From the NCBI GenBank assembly GCA_944386975.1, contig CALXDC010000020.1, positions 1-43,741 on the forward strand: a DNA stretch of 43,741 nt, in the 5' to 3' direction. Under the pieces are notes generated by a model, which was not told the origin of the DNA, did not search any database, and saw nothing but the letters and a program-made list of their open reading frames with translations. The DNA is from an uncultured Oscillospiraceae bacterium (GTDB lineage: Bacteria > Bacillota > Clostridia > Oscillospirales > Oscillospiraceae). Below, piece by piece: positions 23,215-33,713 of the stretch. Within the stretch, counting starts at the first letter, position 1; every line of letters begins with the position of its first letter. The position numbers were made by a program, and so were the translations under genes.

Positions 23215-24405
23215 TCAGTCCTTATAGGGATTTTCCCGGGTTTCCATCATGTGGGCCCACACAGGGCTCATCTCCCGGAGGGTCCGGACCACCTGGGGCA
23301 CCTGCTCCAGCATGTAGTCCACCTGCTCCTCGGTGTTGTACTCGCACAGGCTCAGCCGCAGGGAGCCGTGGGCAATCTCATGGGGCAGGCCGATGGCCAG
23401 CAGCACGTGGCTGGGGTCCAGGGACCCGCTGGTGCAGGCGCTGCCGGAGCTGGCGCAGATCCCCGCCAGGTCCAGGCGGAGGAGAAGGCTCTCCCCCTCG
23501 ATGCCCTCAAAGCAGAAGCTGACCATGCCCGGCAGCCGGTTCACCGGGTCGCCGGTGAGGCGGGAGTAGGGGATCTTGCTGAGGCCCTCGATGAGCCGGT
23601 CCCGCATGGCGCCGACCTTCCTGGCGTTTTCCTCCATGTGCTCGCAGGCCTCACGGAAGGCCACGGACATGGCGATGATGCTGGGCAGGGCCTCGGTGCC
23701 CGCCCGCTTGCCCCGCTCCTGGGCGCCGCCCTCGATGAAGGGCTTCAGGGGGATCCCCTTCCGGCAGTACAGGGCGCCGACGCCCTTGGGGGCGTGGAAC
23801 TTGTGGCCGGAGAGACTCAGCATGTCGATGTGCTGCTCCACCACGTTGATGGGCAGGTGGCCCGCCGCCTGAACGGCGTCGGTGTGGAAGAGAACGCCGT
23901 GCTTGTGGCAGATCTCCCCGATCTGAGAGATGGGCTGGATAGAGCCGATCTCGTTGTTGGCATACATCACCGTCACCAGGGCGGTATCGGGGCGGATGGC
24001 CGCCTCCAAGTCCTCAGGCCGAACCACGCCGTTGTCGTACACCGGCAGATAGGTGACCTCAAAGCCCTCCTTCTCCAGCACCGCCAGGGTGTGGAGCACG
24101 GCGTGGTGCTCGATGGGAGTGGAGATGAGGTGGCGCTTGCCCTTGGCCGCTCCCTCATGGGCGGCAAAGCGGATGGCCCAGTTGTCCGCCTCGGTGCCGC
24201 AGCCGGTGAAGTAGATCTCCCGGGGCTGAGCGCCCAGATACTTGGCCATGGTGGCCCGGGCTTCCGCCAGGGCGTCGGCCGCCTCCTGGCCCTTCTGGTG
24301 GAGACTGGAGGGGTTTCCGTACACATCCCGCAGGGCCGTGGTCATGGCCTCCAGGGCCGCGGGGCTCATGGCTGTGGTGGCCGCGTTGTCCGCATAAACA
24401 AACAT
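23215..24405 (-). CDS. iscS: Cysteine desulfurase (IscS/NifS)
   Basis: 396 residues. PLP enzyme that removes sulfur from cysteine for Fe-S assembly. PLP lysine Lys202 in [16 protein letters not shown] ring contacts in [10 protein letters not shown] and [11 protein letters not shown], and the catalytic persulfide Cys324 in [17 protein letters not shown]. The cysteine-loop length matches group I (NifS/IscS) enzymes. ATG 24405 follows AAAGGAAG, which overlaps the end of iscR (17-bp gap); a GTG at 24426 lies before this site and is rejected. Partner scaffold IscU lies directly downstream. Confidence 0.96.
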   Translation of the reverse strand: MFVYADNAATTAMSPAALEAMTTALRDVYGNPSSLHQKGQEAADALAEARATMAKYLGAQPREIYFTGCGTEADNWAIRFAAHEGAAKGKRHLISTPIEHHAVLHTLAVLEKEGFEVTYLPVYDNGVVRPEDLEAAIRPDTALVTVMYANNEIGSIQPISQIGEICHKHGVLFHTDAVQAAGHLPINVVEQHIDMLSLSGHKFHAPKGVGALYCRKGIPLKPFIEGGAQERGKRAGTEALPSIIAMSVAFREACEHMEENARKVGAMRDRLIEGLSKIPYSRLTGDPVNRLPGMVSFCFEGIEGESLLLRLDLAGICASSGSACTSGSLDPSHVLLAIGLPHEIAHGSLRLSLCEYNTEEQVDYMLEQVPQVVRTLREMSPVWAHMMETRENPYKD

Positions 24406-24422
24406 CTTGACACTTCCTTTTC

Positions 24423-24908
24423 TCACGTATTCCTATCCGAAGATAGGAGATTTTCCGAATTTTCGGAGCACCGGCCCTCCGCGCGGCAGCGGCTGTCGAT
24501 GCGCCGCTGCTTGTCCACCAGGTCGGCCAGGGTCACATGGTCCACCACGTTGGCGATGGCCCGGTCCACCTGCTCCCACAGGTCCAGCGTCACGCACTGC
24601 TTGCACTTGGCGCACTGGTTCACCGTGTCGTCCAGGCAGGACACCGGGGCGATGCTCCCCTCCACCGTCCGCAGAATCATGCCGACGGTGTAATCGTCAG
24701 GCTGTTTTGTCAGGTGGTAGCCGCCCTTGGCGCCCCGCACGCTTTTGACGTATCCCTCCCGCACCAGCACCGGGATCACCTGCTCCAGATATTTTTCACT
24801 GATCCCCTCCATGGCGGCCACCGTCTTCACCGACAGGTTCTGGTCCTCATGGAGCGCCAGCGCCAGCATCAGATACAGGGCGTACCGGCTTTTTGTGGAT
24901 ACTTTCAA
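24423..24908 (-). CDS. iscR: Rrf2 family Fe-S sensing regulator (IscR-like)
   Basis: 161 residues. The N-terminal winged helix ([44 protein letters not shown]) is typical Rrf2. Four cysteines, Cys91, Cys99, Cys102 and Cys105, make a C-x7-C-x2-C-x2-C ligand set that fits Fe-S binding. It should sense cluster status and repress the operon it heads. The start codon is TTG at 24908, chosen because GAGGTG lies 7-8 nt upstream and the family N-terminus [11 protein letters not shown] begins exactly there; a TTG start also keeps regulator levels low. A large palindromic operator covers its promoter. Confidence 0.93.
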   Translation of the reverse strand: MKVSTKSRYALYLMLALALHEDQNLSVKTVAAMEGISEKYLEQVIPVLVREGYVKSVRGAKGGYHLTKQPDDYTVGMILRTVEGSIAPVSCLDDTVNQCAKCKQCVTLDLWEQVDRAIANVVDHVTLADLVDKQRRIDSRCRAEGRCSENSENLLSSDRNT

Positions 24909-24930
24909 CGTGCTTCACCTCGCCTGTCCG

Positions 24931-24971
24931 AATTTCAATTCCTATTATATTGTAGGAATTGAAATTGTCAA
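24931..24971 (-). promoter_or_regulatory. isc operon promoter with overlapping palindromic operator
   Basis: Minus strand TTGACA (24966-24971), 16-bp spacer, TATAAT (24944-24949). A perfect inverted repeat with 14-bp arms (AATTTCAATTCCTA at 24931-24944; complement at 24953-24966) and an 8-bp centre covers the -10 and the spacer. Binding there would exclude RNA polymerase; the IscR-like product is the likely ligand. Confidence 0.88.
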
Positions 24972-25031
24972 GTAGTATTTCCCATTCCGGAAAAAATAAT
25001 CGTCCACCCCGGGGACTCTCCCCGGCGGCGC

Positions 25032-25063
25032 AAAAAAACATCCCCTCCCGGCGGGAGGGGATG
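25032..25063 (-). terminator. Terminator of the AI-2E family permease gene
   Basis: Minus strand: CATCCCCTCCC/GGGAGGGGATG stem followed by T7. Confidence 0.92.
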
Positions 25064-25071
25064 AAGACCTG

Positions 25072-26271
25072 TTACGGCGTTTTCTCCCGGTCCTCCTTGG
25101 GACCGTGCTCTCTGTAGCTGCGGGAATCGGTGGGCAGCCCCTTCTGTTCCAGCCGCCAGGCGGTGTATTTCCGGATGGCGGTATAGATGCAGGCGAAAAG
25201 GGGCACTCCCACAAACATGCCGACAATTCCCCACAGCCCGCCGCCCACCAGAATGGCCACGATGACCCAGAAGCTGCTGATACCTGTGGAATCCCCCAGG
25301 ATCTTGGGCCCCAGAATGTTGCCGTCGAACTGCTGGAGCACGATGATGAAAATGATGAAGTAGAGGCACTTCATGGGGCTGTCCAGCAGAATGAGGAAGG
25401 CGCAGGGAATGGCCCCCAGGAAGGGACCGAAAAAGGGAATCACGTTGGTCACCCCCACCACCACGCTGACCAGCGGGGTGTAGGGGAAATCCAGAATGCT
25501 GGAGCCGATGAAGCAGAGGATGCCGATGATGAGGGAATCCAGAAGCTTGCCCCGGAAAAATCCGCTGAAAATCCGGTTGACCTCCTTCACGCCCCGGATG
25601 ATCTGGGGCGCCCGCTTCGTGGGGAAGAAGCTGTACACCATTTTGCAGCCGGTGGCGGCAAAGCCCTCCTTGGTGGCCAGCAGATACACAGACACGATGA
25701 TGCCCACCAGCAGGTTTTTCAGGAAGTTGAACACCCCCAGAAATCCGCCGGTAACAGCGGTGATGGCCGTCTCCACCCGGGGCTGGAGGGTGGTTTTCAG
25801 CCAGTCCACGCCGTCCTGGTAGTACCGCTCCAGCATCTCCGAGAGAATCCGCTCCGCATCGGGGTTGTCCTCCAAAAAGCGTTCCCCCCAGGCCACCATG
25901 GTCTTGTAGTATTTCTCCGCGTTGTTCACCAGGGACACCAGGCTCTGGTAGAGCTGCGGCAGGAGAATACTCAGCAGCACATAGAAAAACAGGGCCACCA
26001 CCGCCCAGGTGATAAGGATGCACAGGGCCCTTGGCCACATGCCCCGCTTGTTTGGATCGGGGAACAGCTTTCGCTCCAGCCAGTTGACCACCGGCGTCAG
26101 CACGTAGGCCAGCACAAAGCCGTAGCTCACCGGGGCCAGGATTCCCACCAGCTTCCGGAAATAGACGATCAGCACGCTGTCCTGGAAAAAAATGTCATAA
26201 AACACCAGAACGCCGCAGATCACCGCAAACGCCGTGAGGCCCCAGCATATGTAGGGATTCTGTTTTCTCAT
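25072..26271 (-). CDS. AI-2E family transporter (PerM/YtvI-like permease)
   Basis: 399 residues with 7-8 hydrophobic helices. The N-terminal pair (YICWGLTAFAVICGVLVFYDI, LAPVSYGFVLAYVLTPVVNWLE), a long soluble helical region (~110-170), and the conserved C-terminal half (VVVGVTNVIPFFGPFLGAIP, LQQFDGNILGPKILGDSTGIS, VGGGLWGIVGMFVGVPLFA) are diagnostic of the AI-2E/UPF0118 family. The family name comes from E. coli TqsA; members also act as Na+/H+ antiporters, so the cargo here is unknown. Highly charged C-terminal tail. It has its own promoter, which shares a palindromic -35 with the divergent lipid kinase. Confidence 0.92.
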   Translation of the reverse strand: MRKQNPYICWGLTAFAVICGVLVFYDIFFQDSVLIVYFRKLVGILAPVSYGFVLAYVLTPVVNWLERKLFPDPNKRGMWPRALCILITWAVVALFFYVLLSILLPQLYQSLVSLVNNAEKYYKTMVAWGERFLEDNPDAERILSEMLERYYQDGVDWLKTTLQPRVETAITAVTGGFLGVFNFLKNLLVGIIVSVYLLATKEGFAATGCKMVYSFFPTKRAPQIIRGVKEVNRIFSGFFRGKLLDSLIIGILCFIGSSILDFPYTPLVSVVVGVTNVIPFFGPFLGAIPCAFLILLDSPMKCLYFIIFIIVLQQFDGNILGPKILGDSTGISSFWVIVAILVGGGLWGIVGMFVGVPLFACIYTAIRKYTAWRLEQKGLPTDSRSYREHGPKEDREKTP

Positions 26272-26309
26272 GCCGGCGGACCTCTCTTTCCCCTTTTTTC
26301 TTGTCTTTC

Positions 26310-26361
26310 AGTTTACCCGACTTGAAAAAGAATTGCAATACCTCTTCGCCTATGTTATACT
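26310..26361. promoter_or_regulatory. Divergent promoters sharing one palindromic -35
   Basis: The hexamer TTGCAA (26333-26338) is its own complement. To the right, 17 bp then TATACT (26356-26361) serves the lipid kinase; to the left, 17 bp then TAAACT on the minus strand (26310-26315) serves the AI-2E gene. Confidence 0.7.
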
Positions 26362-26421
26362 CCTCTTTATCAAATCTTAATCCACTCCCAAGACTGTTCG
26401 TGCCAGCGAGGATCGTATAGT

Positions 26422-27321
26422 ATGGACAAAACGCTGCTGCTGATCGTCAACCCCAAGGCCGGAAAGCGCCGGTCTCGGGAATTCTTTTTTGACGTCTTCT
26501 CCATCTTCTCTGAGGCGGGCTATCTCGTCTCCCTGCGCCAGACCCAGGGGCCCGGGGACGCAGTCCGCATCGCCCGGGAGGAAGCCGCCCGGTTTGATCT
26601 GGTGGTGTGCTACGGCGGAGACGGTACCCTCAACCAGGTGGTCAACGGGCTTCTGACGCTGCCCGCCCCGCCGCCGCTGGGCTATATCGCCGGGGGGAGC
26701 ACCAACGACTTTGCCGCTACCCTTCAGCTGCCCGCCGACCCGGTGGAGACCGCCCGGGCCATTGTGAACAGCAGCGCCGGCGCGCTGGATGTGGGGCAGT
26801 TCAACCAGCGGATGTTCATGTACGTGGCCTCCTTCGGCGCCTTCACCAAGGCCTCTTACTCCGCCCCTCAAAACGTCAAAAACGACCTCGGACATTTCGC
26901 TTATATTATTGAAGGCATGAAGGACCTGTCCAGCCTCCGCTTCTACCCCGCCCGCATTGACGCAGACGGGGAGGTGTTTGAGGGTCGTTTTCTCTTCGGG
27001 GCCATTGCCAACGCCACCTCCATCGGGGGACTGATGAAGCTGAAGCAGGAGGACGTGGTGCTGGACGACGGGAAATTCGAGATGCTGCTGTTTCCGGAGC
27101 CGAAAAACGCCAATGACCTCAACGACATGGTCCGCGCCCTGCTGCTGCAGGATTACTCCGGCAACGGCCTCATTCTGCGCCACGTCTCCCACATCACCGT
27201 AGAATCTCCGGAGGAGCTGTCCTGGTCTCTGGACGGGGAGTTTGAGGGGGGCGGCCGGCGGGCGGACATTGTGAATCTCCACCGCCGCCTGACGGTGCAG
27301 ATGGGGCAGAGGAAGAGTTAA
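26422..27321 (+). CDS. Diacylglycerol kinase-like lipid kinase (YegS/BmrU family)
   Basis: 299 residues, usual length ~300. Nucleotide-binding elements VNPKAGKRRSREFF and CYGGDGTLNQVVNGL (GGDGT at 65-69) and the YIAGGSTNDFAATLQLP loop are the catalytic signature of DAGK_cat proteins; the C-terminal beta-sandwich (residues ~130-290) follows. It would phosphorylate diacylglycerol or a related lipid at the membrane, recycling it into phospholipid; LTA synthesis in this organism would generate diacylglycerol (context inference). ATG 26422 has GAGGA 9 nt upstream. Single gene; the terminator lies ~100 bp downstream, and the AT-rich stretch between contains nothing recognisable. Confidence 0.9.
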   Translation: MDKTLLLIVNPKAGKRRSREFFFDVFSIFSEAGYLVSLRQTQGPGDAVRIAREEAARFDLVVCYGGDGTLNQVVNGLLTLPAPPPLGYIAGGSTNDFAATLQLPADPVETARAIVNSSAGALDVGQFNQRMFMYVASFGAFTKASYSAPQNVKNDLGHFAYIIEGMKDLSSLRFYPARIDADGEVFEGRFLFGAIANATSIGGLMKLKQEDVVLDDGKFEMLLFPEPKNANDLNDMVRALLLQDYSGNGLILRHVSHITVESPEELSWSLDGEFEGGGRRADIVNLHRRLTVQMGQRKS

Positions 27322-27424
27322 GACTTTTGTAACATCTGCCCCTATCTTTTGTAAAATCTCTTCTCTATCATAAGACTTGCAAGAGACAATAACTTCTTTT
27401 CATCCAATCTTCCTAAACCATAGA

Positions 27425-27465
27425 GGAAACAGGAGCGGTCACCCCGCTCCTGTTTCCTTTTATTT
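27425..27465 (+). terminator. Terminator downstream of the lipid kinase
   Basis: Perfect 14-bp stem GGAAACAGGAGCGG (27425-27438) with 27444-27457, then TTTTATTTT. Confidence 0.9.
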
Positions 27466-27510
27466 TGATGCTTTCCGCCGGGGCTCCCCTATAGCCCTTT
27501 CGGCCCAAAG

Positions 27511-27551
27511 AAAAAGGCCCGCCGCGCGCCGGAAGGCGCGCGGCGGACCTT
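27511..27551 (-). terminator. Terminator of clpB
   Basis: Minus strand: AAGGTCCGCCGCGCGCC/GGCGCGCGGCGGGCCTT stem of ~17 bp with a GGAA/TTCC loop, followed by TTT. Confidence 0.92.
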
Positions 27552-27558
27552 ATGAAAA

Positions 27559-30171
<2,613 letters not shown>

Positions 30172-30212
30172 TGTTCTGCGCCTCCTTTGGGCTCATCTCT
30201 CATTTCCAGCTC

Positions 30213-30241
30213 ATTGTACACCTGTTCGAGGCGGTTGTAAA
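30213..30241 (-). promoter_or_regulatory. Promoter of clpB
   Basis: Minus strand TTTACA (30236-30241), 17-bp spacer, TACAAT (30213-30218). The CIRCE lies 9 bp upstream of this -35. Confidence 0.7.
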
Positions 30242-30249
30242 GAGAAAAA

Positions 30250-30276
30250 TTAGCACTCTCATGTCGAGAGTGCTAA
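30250..30276. promoter_or_regulatory. CIRCE element (HrcA operator)
   Basis: TTAGCACTC (30250-30258), 9-bp spacer, GAGTGCTAA (30268-30276): a perfect match to the CIRCE consensus. HrcA binding here should repress clpB until heat or misfolded protein titrates GroEL. Confidence 0.97.
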
Positions 30277-30309
30277 TTTTCTGTGAACGGACTGTGAACT
30301 TTTGCGGCG

Positions 30310-30483
30310 CTACTCCTCCGGGTCGTCCTGCCGCTTCTTCTCCCGGAGAGTCCAGAGGATGAAGGCCCCCATGGTGGCGATGGCGAACACGGCTCCGGCA
30401 TTGGGCCAGTTTATCCAGTTGTAGAAGATGCCGTCAGCAAAGAAGCCCACCAGAATGGTAATGAAAAAGGCAAAAATCGGCAT
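30310..30483 (-). CDS. Small membrane protein, 57 residues, unknown function
   Basis: Read directly from the sequence: it begins MPIFAFFITILVGFFADG, then YNWINWPNAGAVFAIATMGAFILW and a charged tail LREKKRQDDPEE. Two hydrophobic helices with the basic tail inside suggest a hairpin in the membrane. AAAGGAGGG lies 7 nt before ATG 30483, a very strong site. It starts 13 bp after the XRE-type membrane regulator, so it is almost certainly in that operon and may be its regulatory partner or target. It ends 33 bp before the CIRCE. I do not recognise the family. Confidence 0.8.
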   Translation of the reverse strand: MPIFAFFITILVGFFADGIFYNWINWPNAGAVFAIATMGAFILWTLREKKRQDDPEE

Positions 30484-30496
30484 AGATTTCCCTCCT

Positions 30497-31801
30497 TTAA
30501 TAACCTGTCAAGCCCCAGTCGGCGGGGTCGTCATACTGGTAGTAGCCCACATAGCCCTGCTCGATCAGCTCCAGCTGTGCTTCCTCCCCGGCTGTCTCCG
30601 ACACCGGCAGCAGGGCGTTCTCAACTCCTCCCCGGACGGTGGTCCGGCCGTACTCGTCGGTGACCACCAGAGCATAGCAGAAGGTATCCCCCTCCTTCGC
30701 CGGAATGGATACGGCCTCAAATTTCACAAAGCTGTGGCCCTCAAAGCCGTGGTAGTTGGCCGGCTTCTCAATGGGGGTGCCCCAGGCCACAAACTGCCGG
30801 TTGTGGAACAAACCCACCTTCACCTCCGACACCGCCGCCACGCTGTCCGATGCCGCCGGCGCAGCGCTCCCATAGCTGCTTCCCTCCGAAATCCTGTAGG
30901 TGAGAATGTTTTCCGGAATGGACAGAGTGCCGTCCTGCCAAACCGCCTCGTCAAGGGCCCAGATATCGTCCAGGTCCACCTCGGGGATGGTCATGCTGTA
31001 CAGACTGTCAAACTGCTGCAGCAGCTGGGTTTCCCGGGTCTCCCCGTCCAGGAACACCACCGACACCAGGATACTGTCCACCAGGGGGCAGTCAAATTCG
31101 GCGGAGAAGGTCTGGCCCTCCGTAAGCTCCGCCGGGAAGGTCAGCACCTCCCCATCGCACTCCGCCAGAAACTGGGCGGTCATCCCCTCCCGGTAGGTCT
31201 TGGGCACGGCGGAGGCGGTGATGGTCGCCGTTCCGGCGGCGGGGTCCACCGCCGTCCACTGGGCGTCATAGTCGGCAGTGAGACTGTTCTGGGCCTGGAG
31301 GATCTCCTCCACCCGGCTGCCGATGCTGTTGATCTGGCTGTTCACCGAGCCGGAGATATTTCCCACGGCGTTCTGAAGGCTGTTGTACTGGTCCTCCAGC
31401 TTTGTCAGCTGGCCGGACAGCCAGAAGAGCCCCATGGTGAGGCACAGGGCCGCCACGATCACCGCCCCCTTCAGCACCCGCTTTCTCCGGCGGGACAGGG
31501 GCTTTGGCTGGGCGGCGATATACCGGCCCACGATCTCCTCCACCAGCTTCAGCTGCTCCTCCGTGAGTTCGTCATGAGAGCCGCCGCTCTCCTTGGGCTG
31601 CTCCTCCTCCACACCTAAAAGCCACCCCACGGAGACCTCGAAGAGCCTGCTGAGGGCCACCAGCTTCTCAATCTCCGGCAGGGAGGTGTCGCTCTCCCAC
31701 TTGCTGATGGACTGGCGGCTGACGCCAAGGGCTTCCCCCAGGGCCTCCTGGGAGAGATTCTGTTCTTTTCTCTTCTGGGCGATGCGCTGTCCCATGGTCA
31801 T
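30497..31801 (-). CDS. XRE-type regulator with one membrane helix and an extracytoplasmic domain
   Basis: 434 residues. Residues 3-63 are an XRE helix-turn-helix (RIAQKRKEQNLSQEALGEALG, VSRQSISKWESDTSLPE). After an acidic linker and basic patch (PLSRRRKRVLK, 101-111) comes one transmembrane helix (~112-129), then a predicted coiled coil (~130-172) and a beta-rich outer domain to the end. The DNA-binding head is thus inside and a sensor outside. ATG 31801 is preferred (AAAGGGG 9 nt upstream) over ATG 31810, which abuts the ribosome site. An extended -10 (TGG-TATGCT) lies at 31825-31833. Co-transcribed with the 57-residue membrane protein. Signal and targets unknown. Confidence 0.85.
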   Translation of the reverse strand: MTMGQRIAQKRKEQNLSQEALGEALGVSRQSISKWESDTSLPEIEKLVALSRLFEVSVGWLLGVEEEQPKESGGSHDELTEEQLKLVEEIVGRYIAAQPKPLSRRRKRVLKGAVIVAALCLTMGLFWLSGQLTKLEDQYNSLQNAVGNISGSVNSQINSIGSRVEEILQAQNSLTADYDAQWTAVDPAAGTATITASAVPKTYREGMTAQFLAECDGEVLTFPAELTEGQTFSAEFDCPLVDSILVSVVFLDGETRETQLLQQFDSLYSMTIPEVDLDDIWALDEAVWQDGTLSIPENILTYRISEGSSYGSAAPAASDSVAAVSEVKVGLFHNRQFVAWGTPIEKPANYHGFEGHSFVKFEAVSIPAKEGDTFCYALVVTDEYGRTTVRGGVENALLPVSETAGEEAQLELIEQGYVGYYQYDDPADWGLTGY

Positions 31802-31947
31802 CTTTTCCATCCCCTTTCGCCGTCAGCATACCAGAATTTTTCGAAAAAAGGCCACCAACCGGAGGGTTCTTTTTGTCAACCAGCGGTTTACATGGCCCTG
31901 TAACGCCTGATTTCTCCATGTTTTCTGCCTCTATTATAATGCGTACA

Positions 31948-32152
31948 GAACAAAGCCGCAAGCTTTGTTCAAGTGCAAGGTTTTTGGACAAAATTGCCCA
32001 AAAACCTTGCACCTTCCGCTGGCGCATTGAAACGCGCCAGCGGAAATACGCATTGTAACAATGGCTGAATTCCATAAAAACGGCTCGAAGGAGCCGTTTT
32101 TATGGAATTGCGCGGCTACCGCCGCGTGAAGAAACCGATTTTCGGTTTCTTC
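31948..32152. repeat. Array of consecutive perfect hairpins (array 1)
   Basis: Six perfect stems in 205 bp, almost end to end: 9 bp (31948-31970), 15 bp (31973-32012), 12 bp (32014-32045), 19 bp with a GAAG loop (32068-32109), 6 bp (32111-32126) and 11 bp (32128-32152), with a small CATTG-TAA-CAATG between the third and fourth. No coding frame explains it. The rest of the 31811-32222 gap holds the XRE gene promoter and the terminator of the anti-sigma gene. Confidence 0.85.
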
Positions 32153-32169
32153 CGCAGACATTATTATAA

Positions 32170-32208
32170 AGGAAGGGACCCGCCTTGGCAAGAGACGGGT
32201 CCCCTCCT
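32170..32208 (-). terminator. Terminator of the second sigma/anti-sigma operon
   Basis: Minus strand stem AGGAGGGGACCCG/CGGGTCCCTTCCT, 13 bp with one mismatch, followed by TTTATAAT. Confidence 0.75.
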
Positions 32209-32222
32209 GTTTTTGACAGGGA

Positions 32223-33713
32223 TCACTGGTAGGTATAGAGCGCGTACCGCTCCCCGGTGAGGGCGGTCTCCCCGAAGGCAAGGCTGCCGTACCAGCCGGG
32301 CACCGCCTCCTCATTCACCACCCGGGCAGTCTGGCCGGTAAAGGAGAGATTGCTGCCGGCAAAGGGCAGGAGTTCATAGCCGCAGAGCTCCTTGTCCGCC
32401 ATGTCCGGCGGGCCGGAATTGAGGCTGGCGGCCTTGGTGTAGGCGGCCTCCACCTGGACGCTCTCCCCGGCGGGGATGGTCACCTGGGTGGTAAACCATA
32501 CCACCCGGTCCGCCCGGGTCTTCCGGGCCAGAAGGCCCTCCTGCAGCAGCGGCAGTTCCTCGCCATCCTCCAGCACGCTGTCCGCGGCGGCGGCGTAGAG
32601 GAGCTCCCAGGAGCCCTCGTATCCGCCCTGGGCGGCCCGGTCCGTCTGCCGGTCCCAGTAGTCCTCCGCCACTATCCGGAGGACCTCCTCCAGGGTGGTC
32701 TCCCGGCGGCTGAGAGTGCCGGTCACGTTGCTCAGCTCCTCGCCGGGGTCACAGCCGCCGTCCTCGTAGCCCTGGAGACGGGGATTTTCGATGTCCTCTC
32801 CCAGGACGATGAGCAGCCAGTCCCCGCCGTCGCTGACAGAACCGGAGGCGGTATAGTGGGTCACATCCCCCGTCTCCCGGCTCATACCTTGGAAGCCATA
32901 CTGCAGCACGGTGGTCTCCGCTGGGTCATAGGTGAACTCCAGAGCAAGGGTGGCGGCGTCCTCCCCCGCCGGTCCCCGCTGGCCGGACACGGTGTAGACG
33001 ATGGCCTCCATGCCGCTGAGTTCCTCCGGACCGTCCAGGGCGGCGGACAGATAGCCCTCGTCCGCCAGCAGCTCCGCCCAGTTCTCCCACATGGCGCTCT
33101 CCTCCCGGCTCATGGCGGCCCCAACCGCCATGTCCGCCGCTGTCGTCCTGCCGTCCACGGTGATCGCCGGGGCGTCCAGATCCCGCAGATTCCCCGCCAC
33201 CGGATAGAGCAGGGTGACGGTCTGATCCGTGTCGGCGGAATTGGTGAGAGTGTAGCGGTCGGTGACGCCGATGCGCCAGCGATCCTCCCAGGTATCTGTG
33301 TCCTCCCCGTAGCCGGTAAAGTCCAGCGCCACCGTCCGCTCCGCCGTGACGGCGTCGTTTTGCTCCCTAAGGGTCAGGGACAGGATGGGCCCGGCGGGAT
33401 CGGTGAAGGAGGGCTCGGAGGCGATGGTTTCCTCATCCGCCGCTGTGCCGTTCTCCTGGGTGTCCCCCCAGCTGCTGCCATCGCTGCCGCCGGCGTCGCC
33501 GCCGTTAGCCGCCATATCAGCTGACATCCCCCCCAGGCCGCCGGAGGCGAACAGGGCTCCCAGGCCGATGACCACCGCCAGGCAGGCGGCCAGGGCCGCC
33601 CACCGCCGCAGACCCACGCGCCTGCGCACGAACCGGTAGGTCTGGGCCGCCTCGATGAGGTCGTCCTTCAGCTCGGTGACAGCCTCGAAGATCACTTCGC
33701 TCCTTCTGCTCAT
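32223..33713 (-). CDS. Membrane-anchored anti-sigma factor-like protein
   Basis: 496 residues. Residues 1-36 are cytoplasmic and charged (SEVIFEAVTELKDDLIEAAQ), ~37-57 one transmembrane helix (WAALAACLAVVIGLGALFA), ~60-100 a Gly/Ser/Asp-rich linker, then a ~390-residue extracytoplasmic domain without a motif I recognise. ATG 33713 overlaps the sigma-factor stop (ATGA), with GGAGGGG upstream, so translation is coupled. The longer open frame to 34133 is a shadow of the sigma gene. The layout resembles the first sigma/anti-sigma pair at 575-2068, but the outer domain is larger and not obviously related. Function by topology and context. Confidence 0.78.
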   Translation of the reverse strand: MSRRSEVIFEAVTELKDDLIEAAQTYRFVRRRVGLRRWAALAACLAVVIGLGALFASGGLGGMSADMAANGGDAGGSDGSSWGDTQENGTAADEETIASEPSFTDPAGPILSLTLREQNDAVTAERTVALDFTGYGEDTDTWEDRWRIGVTDRYTLTNSADTDQTVTLLYPVAGNLRDLDAPAITVDGRTTAADMAVGAAMSREESAMWENWAELLADEGYLSAALDGPEELSGMEAIVYTVSGQRGPAGEDAATLALEFTYDPAETTVLQYGFQGMSRETGDVTHYTASGSVSDGGDWLLIVLGEDIENPRLQGYEDGGCDPGEELSNVTGTLSRRETTLEEVLRIVAEDYWDRQTDRAAQGGYEGSWELLYAAAADSVLEDGEELPLLQEGLLARKTRADRVVWFTTQVTIPAGESVQVEAAYTKAASLNSGPPDMADKELCGYELLPFAGSNLSFTGQTARVVNEEAVPGWYGSLAFGETALTGERYALYTYQ

